Positions 1 through 5,312 of a stretch of DNA of 8,073 nucleotides are shown in pieces. A program made the position numbers and the translations under genes. Every line of letters begins with the position of its first letter. Positions within the stretch are counted from its first letter, which is position 1. The notes under the pieces were generated by a model that made no database searches, was not told the DNA's origin, and worked only from the letters and a program-made list of their open reading frames with translations. The stretch comes from Candidatus Woesearchaeota archaeon (lineage in GTDB: Archaea > Nanobdellota > Nanobdellia > Woesearchaeales > GCA-2687795): the NCBI GenBank assembly GCA_002687795.1, contig NZBG01000022.1, forward strand, positions 1 to 8,073. Reading direction: 5' to 3'.

Positions 1-19
1 TAGAATCTTTCTTATCCAT
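1..19 (-). CDS. 5' end of a gene leaving the window to the left (partial)
   Basis: On the minus strand an ATG at 17-19 opens a frame that runs to the window edge and encodes only MDKKDS. It is preceded by a strong Shine-Dalgarno match, GAGGTGA (minus-strand reading of 25-31), five bases before the ATG. A TATA element on the same strand at 75-81 would place transcription start near 51, giving a leader of about 32 bases. That matches the S27e gene, which also has a TATA box, a short leader and a strong ribosome site. Six residues say nothing about function. The call rests on the ribosome-binding site and promoter spacing, not on protein similarity. Confidence 0.5.
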
Positions 20-53
20 GGGGCTCACCTCTTTTTTGTCCTTGCGGAACATA

Positions 54-73
54 AAAGGGGCTAAGAGCCCTTT
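54..73. repeat. imperfect inverted repeat in a divergent promoter region
   Basis: The arms are AAAGGGGCT (54-62) and AGCCCTTT (66-73), complementary apart from one extra G in the left arm, with a 3-base spacer. The repeat lies between the minus-strand TATA element (75-81) and the expected minus-strand start near 51. That is where an operator would act on the leftward gene. It could equally be a chance palindrome. Confidence 0.3.
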
Positions 74-74
74 C

Positions 75-81
75 TATATAA
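75..81 (-). promoter_or_regulatory. TATA box, probably for the leftward partial gene
   Basis: TATATAA on the plus strand (TTATATA on minus) is nearly symmetric. Read leftward it predicts a start near 51, upstream of the GAGGTGA ribosome site and ATG of the partial minus-strand gene. Read rightward it would give the signal peptidase a leader of about 37 bases, so service in both directions is possible. Confidence 0.45.
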
Positions 82-111
82 GGGTTTCACCAGAGCCTAA
101 AAAACAAAAGG

Positions 112-120
112 TTTTTATTA
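112..120 (+). promoter_or_regulatory. TATA box for signal peptidase gene (leaderless)
   Basis: TTTTTATTA is centred 27 bp before the ATG at 143, which is archaeal TATA-to-start spacing. The transcript would begin at or next to the start codon. This agrees with the absence of a Shine-Dalgarno sequence before this ATG. Confidence 0.5.
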
Positions 121-142
121 ATTCGCGTTAAAAAATAGCATA

Positions 143-730
143 ATGAAAGCTAAAAGATTGCTGAAGAAGGTCTGGCATTTTGTCTGGGAGGATGATAGTG
201 TCTGGAGCTGGATTGTGAATATTATTCTGGCTTTTATCCTGATCAAGTTTATTGTGTATCCCGGGCTTGGCCTTGTGCTGGCTACATCGCATCCCATTGT
301 GGCTGTTGTTTCAAGCTCGATGGAGCATGAGCAGGGGTTTGAGCAATGGTGGCCCGAGCAGGAAGCTTATTATCTGGGTTTTGATATAGCAAAGCAGGAT
401 TTTAGGAATTATAAGTTTAAGAACGGCTTTAATATTGGAGATATCATGATACTGATGGGCAAGGAACCGAAGAGGATTGAGTTAGGGGATGTGATTGTTT
501 TTAATGGGAACAGGAAGGATCCTATTATCCATAGGGTTATTAAGAAATGGAGTGAGGATGATAAGTATTATTTTCAGACAAAGGGAGATAATAACAGGCA
601 ATCAATGCCGGGTCTGGAGTCAAGGATACCCGAGGATGATGTGATTGGCTATGCTGTTGTGAGGGTGCCTTTGCTTGGCTATATCAAGATATGGTTTGTT
701 GAATTATTAAAATTATTTTCAGGAGGATGA
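143..730 (+). CDS. Signal peptidase I, archaeal/ER type (S26B)
   Basis: This membrane-bound serine protease removes signal peptides from exported proteins on the outer face of the cytoplasmic membrane. Of 195 residues, a hydrophobic anchor spans about 23-47. Box B follows as VVSSSM, with the nucleophile Ser59 just before Met60. GDVIVF (115-120) and PIIHRV (127-132) carry His130, the base that archaeal and ER enzymes use in place of the bacterial lysine. TKGDNN (146-151) supplies Asp149. A hydrophobic segment at 177-192 may form a second membrane contact. Residues 61-100 form an acidic and aromatic insert containing EQWW, which I associate with DPANN homologues. The second conserved Asp, usually five or six residues after Asp149, is absent; the nearest acids are Glu159 and Asp164-165. 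No Shine-Dalgarno precedes the ATG, consistent with a leaderless transcript. TFS follows after four bases. Confidence 0.93.
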   Translation: MKAKRLLKKVWHFVWEDDSVWSWIVNIILAFILIKFIVYPGLGLVLATSHPIVAVVSSSMEHEQGFEQWWPEQEAYYLGFDIAKQDFRNYKFKNGFNIGDIMILMGKEPKRIELGDVIVFNGNRKDPIIHRVIKKWSEDDKYYFQTKGDNNRQSMPGLESRIPEDDVIGYAVVRVPLLGYIKIWFVELLKLFSGG

Positions 731-734
731 TTGA

Positions 735-1049
735 ATGTTTTGCCCAAAATGCGGCTCATTGCTGAAGCCTAAACATGAAGGAAGCAAGAAAATAATGTAT
801 TGCTCTTGTGGATATAAGTCTAAGGATAGCATAAAGATAGAAATAAAAGAAAAAGCCGAGGAGACTAAGGAGATAGAGATTATTGAGCAGCCTGATTTGG
901 AGATTCTGCCTAAGACAAAGACAACCTGTCCGAAGTGTTCGCATAATACAGCATATTTCTGGACCGCTCAGACAAGAGCCGGCGATGAGCCTGAAACAAA
1001 ATTTTTGAAATGCGAGAAATGCAAGCATATCTGGAGAGATTATGATTAG
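735..1049 (+). CDS. tfs: Transcription factor S (TFS, TFIIS/RPB9-like)
   Basis: TFS stimulates RNA cleavage by backtracked archaeal RNA polymerase, restarting elongation and improving fidelity. At 104 residues it has the usual length and two zinc ribbons. The N-terminal ribbon uses C3-x2-C6 and C23-x-C25. A charged linker covers about 30-60. The C-terminal ribbon uses C65-x2-C68 and C93-x2-C96. The loop QTRAGDEPET carries the acidic pair Asp84-Glu85 that reaches the polymerase active site, so this is a cleavage-competent TFS rather than a pure RPB9-type subunit. AGGAGG at 721-726, eight bases upstream and inside the end of the signal peptidase gene, fixes the start and shows co-transcription. 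An in-frame TTG or other upstream start is not needed. Confidence 0.95.
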   Translation: MFCPKCGSLLKPKHEGSKKIMYCSCGYKSKDSIKIEIKEKAEETKEIEIIEQPDLEILPKTKTTCPKCSHNTAYFWTAQTRAGDEPETKFLKCEKCKHIWRDYD

Positions 1050-1062
1050 AGATTTAATCTCT
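1048..1062. terminator. inverted repeat over convergent stop codons
   Basis: AGAGAT (1048-1053), loop TTA, ATCTCT (1057-1062): a perfect 6-bp palindrome. It overlaps the last two bases of the TFS stop codon and contains the aIF2-alpha stop (TAA on minus, 1054-1056). Position suggests a shared end-of-transcript structure for the converging genes. Archaeal termination depends mainly on U-runs, which are weak here, so the role is uncertain. Confidence 0.35.
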
Positions 1063-1830
1063 TGAGAACTCTCCAATGCCTTTCTTTTCTTTGATATATT
1101 TTAATCCTTTCTCAACAGCGTTCTCTAATAGCTTTTCAGCTGCTTTGTATTCTTTTGCGGTTACCTTAATCTTATATTTGCCTGCGCCCATGTAATTGAT
1201 TGAGCCGTTCTTTTTAATAGCATCTTCTGTCTTGCTTAAGGCTTCCTTGATAATCTTCACGCCATCAGCTTCATAGCTTTGCAGGCTTAAGGTTCCTTTG
1301 ATTTCAACTTCCTGCGGCTTTATTTTTTCCTTTACCAGTTTGAGCAGCTTGCTGGCCAATGACTTTTCAATCTTGAATTCAGTGATAGATATCTGTTTTT
1401 CAATCAAGTCCTGGAAGAATGCGCTTAACATCGAATATTTCTTGGAAATAGAATCCATGATTTCATAATACAGCTTATTAACTTCTTTTTTCTGTTCTTT
1501 TGCCAGGCTCTCTATTATCTTTTCCGCCTTTTGCTCAAGCTTTATTTCGTCTGATTTATTTCTTTTCTGGCTTTCATTGACTCTTCTTAAGGATAGGTCT
1601 ATATGTCCTTTTTCTTTGTCAACTCTTAATACCTTGCATACAACCTTTTTTCCTTCGACAACATAGTCTCTTATGTTCCTTATCCTGCCCGGGCTGACCT
1701 CTGATATATGGATGAGGCCTTTTTTGTCATATTCATCCAGCTTTACAAATACAGAATGATGATATACATCAAGCACTGTGCATAGCACAAGCTCGTCCTC
1801 TTCCGGAAATCCATTCTTCTTTAGCAGCAT
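1054..1830 (-). CDS. Translation initiation factor aIF2 subunit alpha
   Basis: This is the alpha subunit of the heterotrimeric aIF2 that delivers initiator Met-tRNA to the small ribosomal subunit. The 258 residues (family usually about 260-270) show three domains. An N-terminal S1/OB fold at about 12-85 includes GLIHISEVSPGRIRNIRDYV and ends with KGHIDLSLRRVN. A helical middle runs about 95-170. The C-terminal alpha/beta domain at about 172-250 binds the gamma subunit. SEVSPGRIR aligns with the loop that holds phospho-regulated Ser51 in eukaryotic eIF2-alpha; Ser46 occupies that place. The gene starts 10 bases after the S27e stop with no clear ribosome-binding site, so it is probably read from the same transcript. 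S27e followed by aIF2-alpha is a conserved archaeal order, usually continued by Nop10, but here the next gene is convergent TFS. Confidence 0.95.
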   Translation of the reverse strand: MLLKKNGFPEEDELVLCTVLDVYHHSVFVKLDEYDKKGLIHISEVSPGRIRNIRDYVVEGKKVVCKVLRVDKEKGHIDLSLRRVNESQKRNKSDEIKLEQKAEKIIESLAKEQKKEVNKLYYEIMDSISKKYSMLSAFFQDLIEKQISITEFKIEKSLASKLLKLVKEKIKPQEVEIKGTLSLQSYEADGVKIIKEALSKTEDAIKKNGSINYMGAGKYKIKVTAKEYKAAEKLLENAVEKGLKYIKEKKGIGEFSRD

Positions 1831-1840
1831 TTTTTAGTTT

Positions 1841-2029
1841 TTATTCCAACACTTCAAGAATCCTTGCTTTGACTTTTGTTTTGCCGCCGGTAGCCTCAGC
1901 TAATACTTTGCCGCAGACAAGGCAGTTAATAGTGGAAGATGATTTGCCGAATATGATCTGCTCATTCTTGCATTTAGGGCATCTTACTTTGATGAATTTG
2001 CTTGTTGGTTCTTTGATGATGTCTGTCAT
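1841..2029 (-). CDS. rps27e: 30S ribosomal protein S27e
   Basis: This is a zinc-ribbon protein of the small ribosomal subunit, shared by archaea and eukaryotes. The 62-residue chain carries C17-x2-C20 and C36-x2-C39, with the family pattern FIKVRCPKCKNEQ, then INCLVCGKVLAEATGGK. The ATG at 2027-2029 has a strong Shine-Dalgarno (GGGAGG, minus reading of 2036-2041) six bases upstream. It leads a two-gene unit with aIF2-alpha and has its own TATA box. In many archaea ribosomal protein L44e precedes it; that gene is absent here and lonB lies upstream on the same strand. Confidence 0.96.
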   Translation of the reverse strand: MTDIIKEPTSKFIKVRCPKCKNEQIIFGKSSSTINCLVCGKVLAEATGGKTKVKARILEVLE

Positions 2030-2078
2030 TGTTAGCCTCCCTTTAAGTATAATTATAGTGTATAAGAATTTGTAGGGG

Positions 2079-2086
2079 TTTATATA
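2079..2086 (-). promoter_or_regulatory. TATA box for S27e-aIF2-alpha operon
   Basis: Plus-strand TTTATATA (minus TATATAAA) in the 77-base gap between lonB and S27e. It predicts a start near 2055, leaving a leader of about 26 bases that contains the GGGAGG ribosome site. So this unit has a led transcript, unlike most others in the window. Confidence 0.6.
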
Positions 2087-2106
2087 GTTATTGTTAAATC
2101 TTAAAC

Positions 2107-3969
2107 TCAGCCAACAATCTTCCTCAATATATTCTCTTTCCCTTTCCAGACCAAGGCATTCTTCAGGACATCAGCAATGCTTTCAACAGCAATGATATTA
2201 ACCAGCTTTAATCTCTGAGGGCTTATTACTATATCTCTCATGTTTGCCTTGGGAACAATTACATTCTTTAGTCCTGCGTCTATCGCAGCTTCTACTTTGG
2301 ATGAAACTCCTCCAATAGGAAGAACTTCTCCCCTTACTGATAATGAGCCTGTCATTGCTGTATCCTGTTTGATTGGTATCTTTTTAAGTGCGGATATTAT
2401 TGAGGTTGCTACTGCTATTGAGGCTGAGTCTCCTTCAACGCCTTCATAGGTCTGGAGGAACTGGACATAGATATCGTATTTTTCTTTGATATCTTCGCCA
2501 AAGTATTTCATGATTATAGCAGATACATTCTTTACAGCTTCCTTGGCTATTTCTCCAAGCTTGCCTGTTGCTATTATTTCAGATTCCTTGCCTCCAGGTG
2601 TTACCTGTGATTCTATAGGCAGTATAATGCCTGAATAGACGCTTGATTCAGAGCCCATGACTGCTAATCCATTGACCCTGCCAACCCTATTCCCTTCTGT
2701 GATTATAACATTATATTCCTTTTTCCTTTCTATATATTTGTCAGCGATTTGCTGCTCTAAGGATCTTGCTATGTTCTTTGCCCTTATAACATGCTCTCTT
2801 GTAACAAGCTTAGCTCCTTTCTCTTTTGCAAGGTCGCCGCTTGCTCTTATGATTCCTCCTAACTCTCTTAGCCTTAGGCTTAGATGTCCTTTCCTGTTAG
2901 CTCTTCTTCTTGCTTCTTCAATGATTTCCTGGACAGCATCCACAGCAAAGTGGGGAATTCTTTTGTCTTTGGTGATTTCCTGCGCTACAAAGACTGCCAG
3001 CTTTTTCCTGTTCTCTTCAGTGTCTTTCATGGTTTCCTGCATATAAATCTCATAACCATATCCTCTGATTCTCGACCTTAGCGCAGGATGCATATGTTTT
3101 ATTGTTTCCATGTTGCCTGCTGCTATAAGAATAAATGCGCAAGGCACTTCTTCCGTTCTTACCATTGCTCCTGCAGACCTTTCTGACTGGCCGGTTATAG
3201 GGTATTTGCCTTCTTGCAATGCTGTCAACAAATCCTGTTGCGTGGTAGGCTGTAATGTAGCAATCTCATCTATGAATAGCACTCCCATATGGCTTCTGTG
3301 TATTAAGCCGGCTACTATTCTTTCATGGGCTGGTGTTCCCAGGCCGCCTGATTGGAAAGGGTCATGGAGCACATCTCCTAATAAAGCTCCTGCATGAGCT
3401 CCTGTTCCGTCAAAGAAAGGTGCCTGCTTTTTCTTGAAGTTGTCAACTATAAGTTTTGGCACATTGTTTCTTTGCGGCGCCATTCTTTTGCCAAGGTTGA
3501 TGAACATTACAAAGGAGGCTAAGAACATCATTCCCCCAAGGAAGAAGGCTGCAAACATTATATCTGATTTGTAGTATGACCTTACCCACCAGGGTACAAA
3601 CATGGCGATTAAGACAAGTATGAACATGATAAGGTTCTGGTTCTTGAACATGCCGGAAGCGCTCATCCTTGATTTCATTATAATTTCTCTGCCTTTCCCG
3701 GCGGGCATTGTTCTTATCAATGGCTGGTTTTCATCATTAGGGTTTGCAAATGAGAGAACATCAACAAGCTTTTCTTTTGGCAGTAATTCAGCTAAACCTA
3801 GGCCTAACATGGATTTTCCAGTTCCAGGCTCACCTATAAGGAGAACATGCCTTCTCTGCTCAGCAGCCTTCTTAACAACATTAACTGCCTCTTCCTGGCC
3901 GATTACCTGGTCTATTACCCTTTCAGGCACTTTGATGTCTTTTGTTGATTTGAATTTAAACTCTGCCAT
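2107..3969 (-). CDS. lonB: ATP-dependent protease LonB (membrane-anchored, archaeal)
   Basis: LonB degrades membrane and damaged soluble proteins at the inner face of the membrane. Residues here are counted from an ATG at 3979-3981, twelve bases upstream of the start I prefer. Walker A is GEPGTGKS (50-57). Two hydrophobic segments at about 115-133 and 140-162 sit inside the AAA+ domain and anchor the protein, the hallmark of LonB. Walker B is VLFIDE (234-239), and GNMETIKHMHPALRSRIRGYG-like sensor and arginine residues follow at 289-309. The protease domain ends the chain: Ser519 in EGDSAS and Lys562 in SSKVEAA form the Ser-Lys dyad. I chose the fifth codon (MAEFKF, ATG at 3967-3969) because TATA element 3993-4000 lies 27 bp upstream of it, whereas the upstream ATG would fall before the transcript start. 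That gives 620 residues. Full length, no breaks seen. Confidence 0.96.
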   Translation of the reverse strand: MAEFKFKSTKDIKVPERVIDQVIGQEEAVNVVKKAAEQRRHVLLIGEPGTGKSMLGLGLAELLPKEKLVDVLSFANPNDENQPLIRTMPAGKGREIIMKSRMSASGMFKNQNLIMFILVLIAMFVPWWVRSYYKSDIMFAAFFLGGMMFLASFVMFINLGKRMAPQRNNVPKLIVDNFKKKQAPFFDGTGAHAGALLGDVLHDPFQSGGLGTPAHERIVAGLIHRSHMGVLFIDEIATLQPTTQQDLLTALQEGKYPITGQSERSAGAMVRTEEVPCAFILIAAGNMETIKHMHPALRSRIRGYGYEIYMQETMKDTEENRKKLAVFVAQEITKDKRIPHFAVDAVQEIIEEARRRANRKGHLSLRLRELGGIIRASGDLAKEKGAKLVTREHVIRAKNIARSLEQQIADKYIERKKEYNVIITEGNRVGRVNGLAVMGSESSVYSGIILPIESQVTPGGKESEIIATGKLGEIAKEAVKNVSAIIMKYFGEDIKEKYDIYVQFLQTYEGVEGDSASIAVATSIISALKKIPIKQDTAMTGSLSVRGEVLPIGGVSSKVEAAIDAGLKNVIVPKANMRDIVISPQRLKLVNIIAVESIADVLKNALVWKGKENILRKIVG

Positions 3970-3992
3970 ATATATATTCAAATAGAATATTG

Positions 3993-4000
3993 TTTAAAAA
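3993..4000 (-). promoter_or_regulatory. TATA box for lonB (leaderless)
   Basis: Plus-strand TTTAAAAA (minus TTTTTAAA), centred about 27 bp before the ATG at 3967-3969. Transcription would start on or beside that codon, with no Shine-Dalgarno present. It shares the 94-bp gap with the divergent promoter at 4032-4039. Confidence 0.55.
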
Positions 4001-4031
4001 TGTTTTGTTGGTTTTGAACTAACTCAATACA

Positions 4032-4039
4032 TTTATATA
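4032..4039 (+). promoter_or_regulatory. TATA box for the 4064 gene (leaderless)
   Basis: TTTATATA centred about 28 bp before the ATG at 4064. There is no ribosome-binding site between them, so the transcript probably begins at the start codon. Confidence 0.6.
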
Positions 4040-4063
4040 CAAATAATGTCTTTATAATAGGCT

Positions 4064-4453
4064 ATGAAATACAAAGTTGTTGAATCAAAATTGAAGACAA
4101 ATAAGTCAAGGAGTTATCTATGGAATAATATGAACTCTCCTGAAAAGATAATTAAGATTGAGGGGTATAAGAATTCCAGGATTAAGCAAGTATCAGATAA
4201 TAATTATGAGATTATTTGTGATTATGGTGTTATTGTGCTTAATTTCATTCCAAATAGGGGCGTTAATGAAATATTTGTTGGAAAAAGAAACTGTCCATTG
4301 ACATGGTTTGAGATAAAAGGAGAGAAAGATTGTACAATCACACATGGAGAGTATAAGAGAATTGATGGTGGAATGAGTGAGAGGAATCTTAAAAGAGAGA
4401 TTGATTGGTTAAAGAATCACTTTCTTGAGGAATTGAGAGAGATAGCTAAATGA
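4064..4453 (+). CDS. Hypothetical protein, possible SRPBCC-like fold
   Basis: I do not recognise this 129-residue protein with certainty. It has no signal peptide or membrane segment. An N-terminal strand (about 2-10) and helix (SRSYLWNNMNSPEKIIKI, about 15-32) come first. Alternating strands follow (YEIICDYGVIVLNFIPN, EIFVG, LTWFEIKG, CTITHGEYKRI). A long amphipathic helix (about 105-129, RNLKREIDWLKNHFLEELRE) ends the chain. Helix, beta sheet and a long C-terminal helix resemble the SRPBCC/START-like ligand-binding fold, but this is a shape argument only. It is divergent from lonB and followed by the tRNA gene, and appears to be transcribed alone from a leaderless promoter. Base composition matches its neighbours. 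Confidence 0.75.
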   Translation: MKYKVVESKLKTNKSRSYLWNNMNSPEKIIKIEGYKNSRIKQVSDNNYEIICDYGVIVLNFIPNRGVNEIFVGKRNCPLTWFEIKGEKDCTITHGEYKRIDGGMSERNLKREIDWLKNHFLEELREIAK

Positions 4454-4484
4454 ATGGTATTTAAATAGAACAAATTACGAAATC

Positions 4485-4492
4485 TTTTTATA
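4485..4492 (+). promoter_or_regulatory. TATA box and purine-rich BRE for tRNA-Val
   Basis: TTTTTATA is centred about 28 bp before the first tRNA base at 4517 and preceded by an A-rich stretch (ACGAAATC) in the place of the TFB recognition element. This gives the tRNA its own promoter, separate from the gene that ends at 4453. Confidence 0.6.
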
Positions 4493-4536
4493 CCCATATA
4501 TAATCAGAAATCCTATGGGCTCATGGTCTAGTGGCT

Positions 4537-4553
4537 AATGGTTAAATCCATAA
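4537..4553 (+). other. D-loop intron of tRNA-Val (non-canonical position)
   Basis: Seventeen bases interrupt the D-loop between the two bases CT and A that precede the 3' half of the D-stem. Exon GTGG (4531-4534) pairs with intron CCAT (4548-4551) as a 4-bp central helix (one G-U). The bulges are CTA (4535-4537) and AAA (4552-4554), and the D-stem GTC/GAC forms the outer helix with A4530-T4555 next to the centre. Cuts CT|A and AA|A release the intron. Intron ends could shift by one base (4538-4554) and give the same mature sequence. Confidence 0.72.
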
Positions 4554-4570
4554 ATGACAGCACCCTTACA

Positions 4571-4591
4571 TGCTTTGTTTAAAGCTGTGAA
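4571..4591 (+). other. Anticodon-loop intron of tRNA-Val (position 37/38)
   Basis: Twenty-one bases lie between position 37 (A4570) and 38 (A4592). The core folds as GCTTT (4572-4576), loop GTTT, AAAGC (4581-4585). Exon CTTA (4565-4568) faces intron TGTG (4586-4589) as the central helix, with one T-T mismatch. The 3-nt bulges are CAT (4569-4571) and AAA (4590-4592), cut as CA|T and AA|A. This is the usual archaeal tRNA intron site. Confidence 0.85.
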
Positions 4592-4627
4592 AGGTGTTAA
4601 TCCCCGGTTCGAGTCCGGGTGGGCCCA

Positions 4628-4633
4628 TTTTTT
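4628..4633 (+). terminator. T-run terminator after tRNA-Val
   Basis: Six T residues follow directly after the tRNA discriminator base, the usual U-rich stop signal for archaeal RNA polymerase. The last two overlap the stop codon of the converging minus-strand gene. Confidence 0.6.
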
Positions 4634-4892
4634 AAGAAAGAAGAAACTCCTCAATCTCTTTTTTCTTCTCTGAGCTTAAAAAAATATGTATTTCACCTGT
4701 TTTCTTGTACCTGTTGATAAAACCAAGCTGATATAATTCTTTTAAGGCATCTTGAGTTTCTTTTCTTCCAATTAGATGCTTCCCTAAGCCTTTGAAGATA
4801 TTTCTCTCTTCTGTATGAGAAGCACCCCATTTTGGAGGAACAAAATTCATTAGCTTTCTTATGAAGAATTTCTGTAATGCTTTTTTATCCAT
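4632..4892 (-). CDS. Small winged-helix DNA-binding-like protein
   Basis: The chain is 86 residues from MDKKALQKF. A basic N-terminal helix (KKALQKFFIRKLMNF) is followed by HTEERNIFKGLGKHLIG, then a helix-turn-helix and wing at about 44-72: ETQDALKELYQLGFIN as recognition-type helix, RYKKTGEIHIFLS as beta wing. It ends with a charged helix (EKKKEIEEFL). This resembles small archaeal winged-helix proteins, but partner DNA and role are not shown. Two in-frame ATGs lie upstream, at 4914-4916 and 4935-4937. The latter is inside the promoter TATA element and unlikely. The former would suit a leaderless transcript (94 residues), so the start is uncertain. The gene is divergent from another winged-helix gene at 4971 and converges on the tRNA, ending four bases from it. 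Confidence 0.75.
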   Translation of the reverse strand: MDKKALQKFFIRKLMNFVPPKWGASHTEERNIFKGLGKHLIGRKETQDALKELYQLGFINRYKKTGEIHIFLSSEKKKEIEEFLLS

Positions 4893-4921
4893 TTTGCATG
4901 TATTATTTTGATACATAAGTG

Positions 4922-4933
4922 TTCCAAAAGGAA
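4922..4933. promoter_or_regulatory. palindrome TTCC-N4-GGAA, candidate operator
   Basis: Arms TTCC (4922-4925) and GGAA (4930-4933) around AAAA. It lies between the minus-strand TATA element and the expected minus-strand start near 4914, between two divergent genes that both encode winged-helix proteins. A dimeric regulator bound here would block the leftward promoter. Short arms make chance occurrence quite possible. Confidence 0.3.
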
Positions 4934-4936
4934 ACA

Positions 4937-4946
4937 TTTAAATATT
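4937..4946. promoter_or_regulatory. shared AT-rich TATA element between divergent winged-helix genes
   Basis: TTTAAATATT, overlapping the 8-bp palindrome ATTTAAAT (4936-4943). Rightward it is about 29 bp before the ATG at 4971, giving a leaderless transcript. Leftward it predicts a start near 4914. No other convincing TATA candidate exists in this gap for either direction. Confidence 0.5.
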
Positions 4947-4970
4947 AGTTAAGACTTATAATGTTCTACA

Positions 4971-5312
4971 ATGAAAGAAGAAACATTGTTTATAAAATTT
5001 TTGGGAGATTCGCCAAAGATAAGAGTATTGGATATGCTGATAACAGGCAGAGAGCTTGAGTACTGTATCTCTGATATTGCAGAACAAGCAGTAATAGGAA
5101 GAACTACATTTTATAGAATGTTGGACCAAATGTTGGAAGAGAAGATAATAGTGCCTACAAGAAGGTTTGGAAGGATACAGCTGTACAAGCTTAATTTAGA
5201 GAATACAAGAGTACAGGAACTAGTGAAGTTGTATGATAAGTTGATTTTTGAAGAGTCTGATAAGGAGATTAATAGGCAGAAGAAGGCTGAGAGGCTTGTG
5301 GAAGCCAAGTAA
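4971..5312 (+). CDS. Winged-helix transcriptional regulator (archaeal)
   Basis: This is a 113-residue DNA-binding protein. The N-terminal segment LFIKFLGDSPKIRVLDMLI (about 6-24) is the first helix of an ArsR/MarR-like winged-helix domain. CISDIAEQAVIGRTTFYRMLDQMLEEKII (32-60) holds the helix-turn-helix, with the recognition helix at about 43-57. VPTRRFGRIQLYKLN (61-75) is the wing. A charged C-terminal helix at 77-113, with EESDKEINRQKKAERL, may mediate dimerisation. I know the style from many DPANN genomes, where it is usually annotated as a helix-turn-helix protein without a target. No ribosome site precedes the ATG; TATA spacing suggests a leaderless message. A divergent winged-helix neighbour and a palindrome between the genes hint at auto- or cross-regulation. 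Confidence 0.85.
   Translation: MKEETLFIKFLGDSPKIRVLDMLITGRELEYCISDIAEQAVIGRTTFYRMLDQMLEEKIIVPTRRFGRIQLYKLNLENTRVQELVKLYDKLIFEESDKEINRQKKAERLVEAK

Larger units (their letters stand above)
4517..4627 (+). tRNA. tRNA-Val(UAC) with two introns
   Basis: The acceptor arms GGGCTCA (4517-4523) and TGGGCCC (4620-4626) pair over seven positions with one G-U; the discriminator is A4627 and CCA is not encoded. The T-arm is CCCGG/CCGGG around TTCGAGT (4603-4619). The anticodon stem is GCACC (4560-4564) with GGTGT (4593-4597). The anticodon TAC (4567-4569) decodes valine. Intron 1 (4537-4553, 17 nt) sits in the D-loop and intron 2 (4571-4591, 21 nt) at position 37/38. Removing both leaves 73 nt with D-loop AGTGGCTA, anticodon loop CTTACAA and variable loop TTATC, a standard archaeal tRNA-Val. 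U13-U22 is unpaired, as I recall for this isoacceptor. Each junction fits a bulge-helix-bulge cut after the second base of each bulge. Confidence 0.9.

Noticed and set aside
756..1076. 106-codon minus-strand open frame opposite TFS
   Set aside because: It is the shadow of TFS, whose zinc-ribbon cysteines and acidic DE loop are unmistakable; the shadow has no motif and overlaps the true aIF2-alpha end.
3970..3981. Upstream ATG (3979-3981) as the start of lonB
   Set aside because: The four extra codons read ATATAT-like promoter sequence and the ATG lies only about 16 bp from the TATA centre, before the expected transcript start.
3602..3985. Plus-strand open frame of 127 codons opposite the start of lonB
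   Set aside because: It lies antisense to the Walker A and membrane-anchor region of a complete lonB, has no ribosome site, and its composition reflects reverse lonB codons. The other plus-strand frames between 2240 and 3397 are rejected for the same reason.
4499..4512. ATATATAATC just before the tRNA as its promoter
   Set aside because: It is too close (about 10-15 bp) to the tRNA 5' end; TTTTTATA at 4485-4492 has the correct spacing.
4538..4551. Reading ATGG/CCAT as evidence for an enlarged D-loop hairpin rather than an intron
   Set aside because: The exon GTGG to intron CCAT pairing gives a full bulge-helix-bulge and restores a normal 8-nt D-loop, which explains the sequence better; the hairpin remains a possible competing fold.
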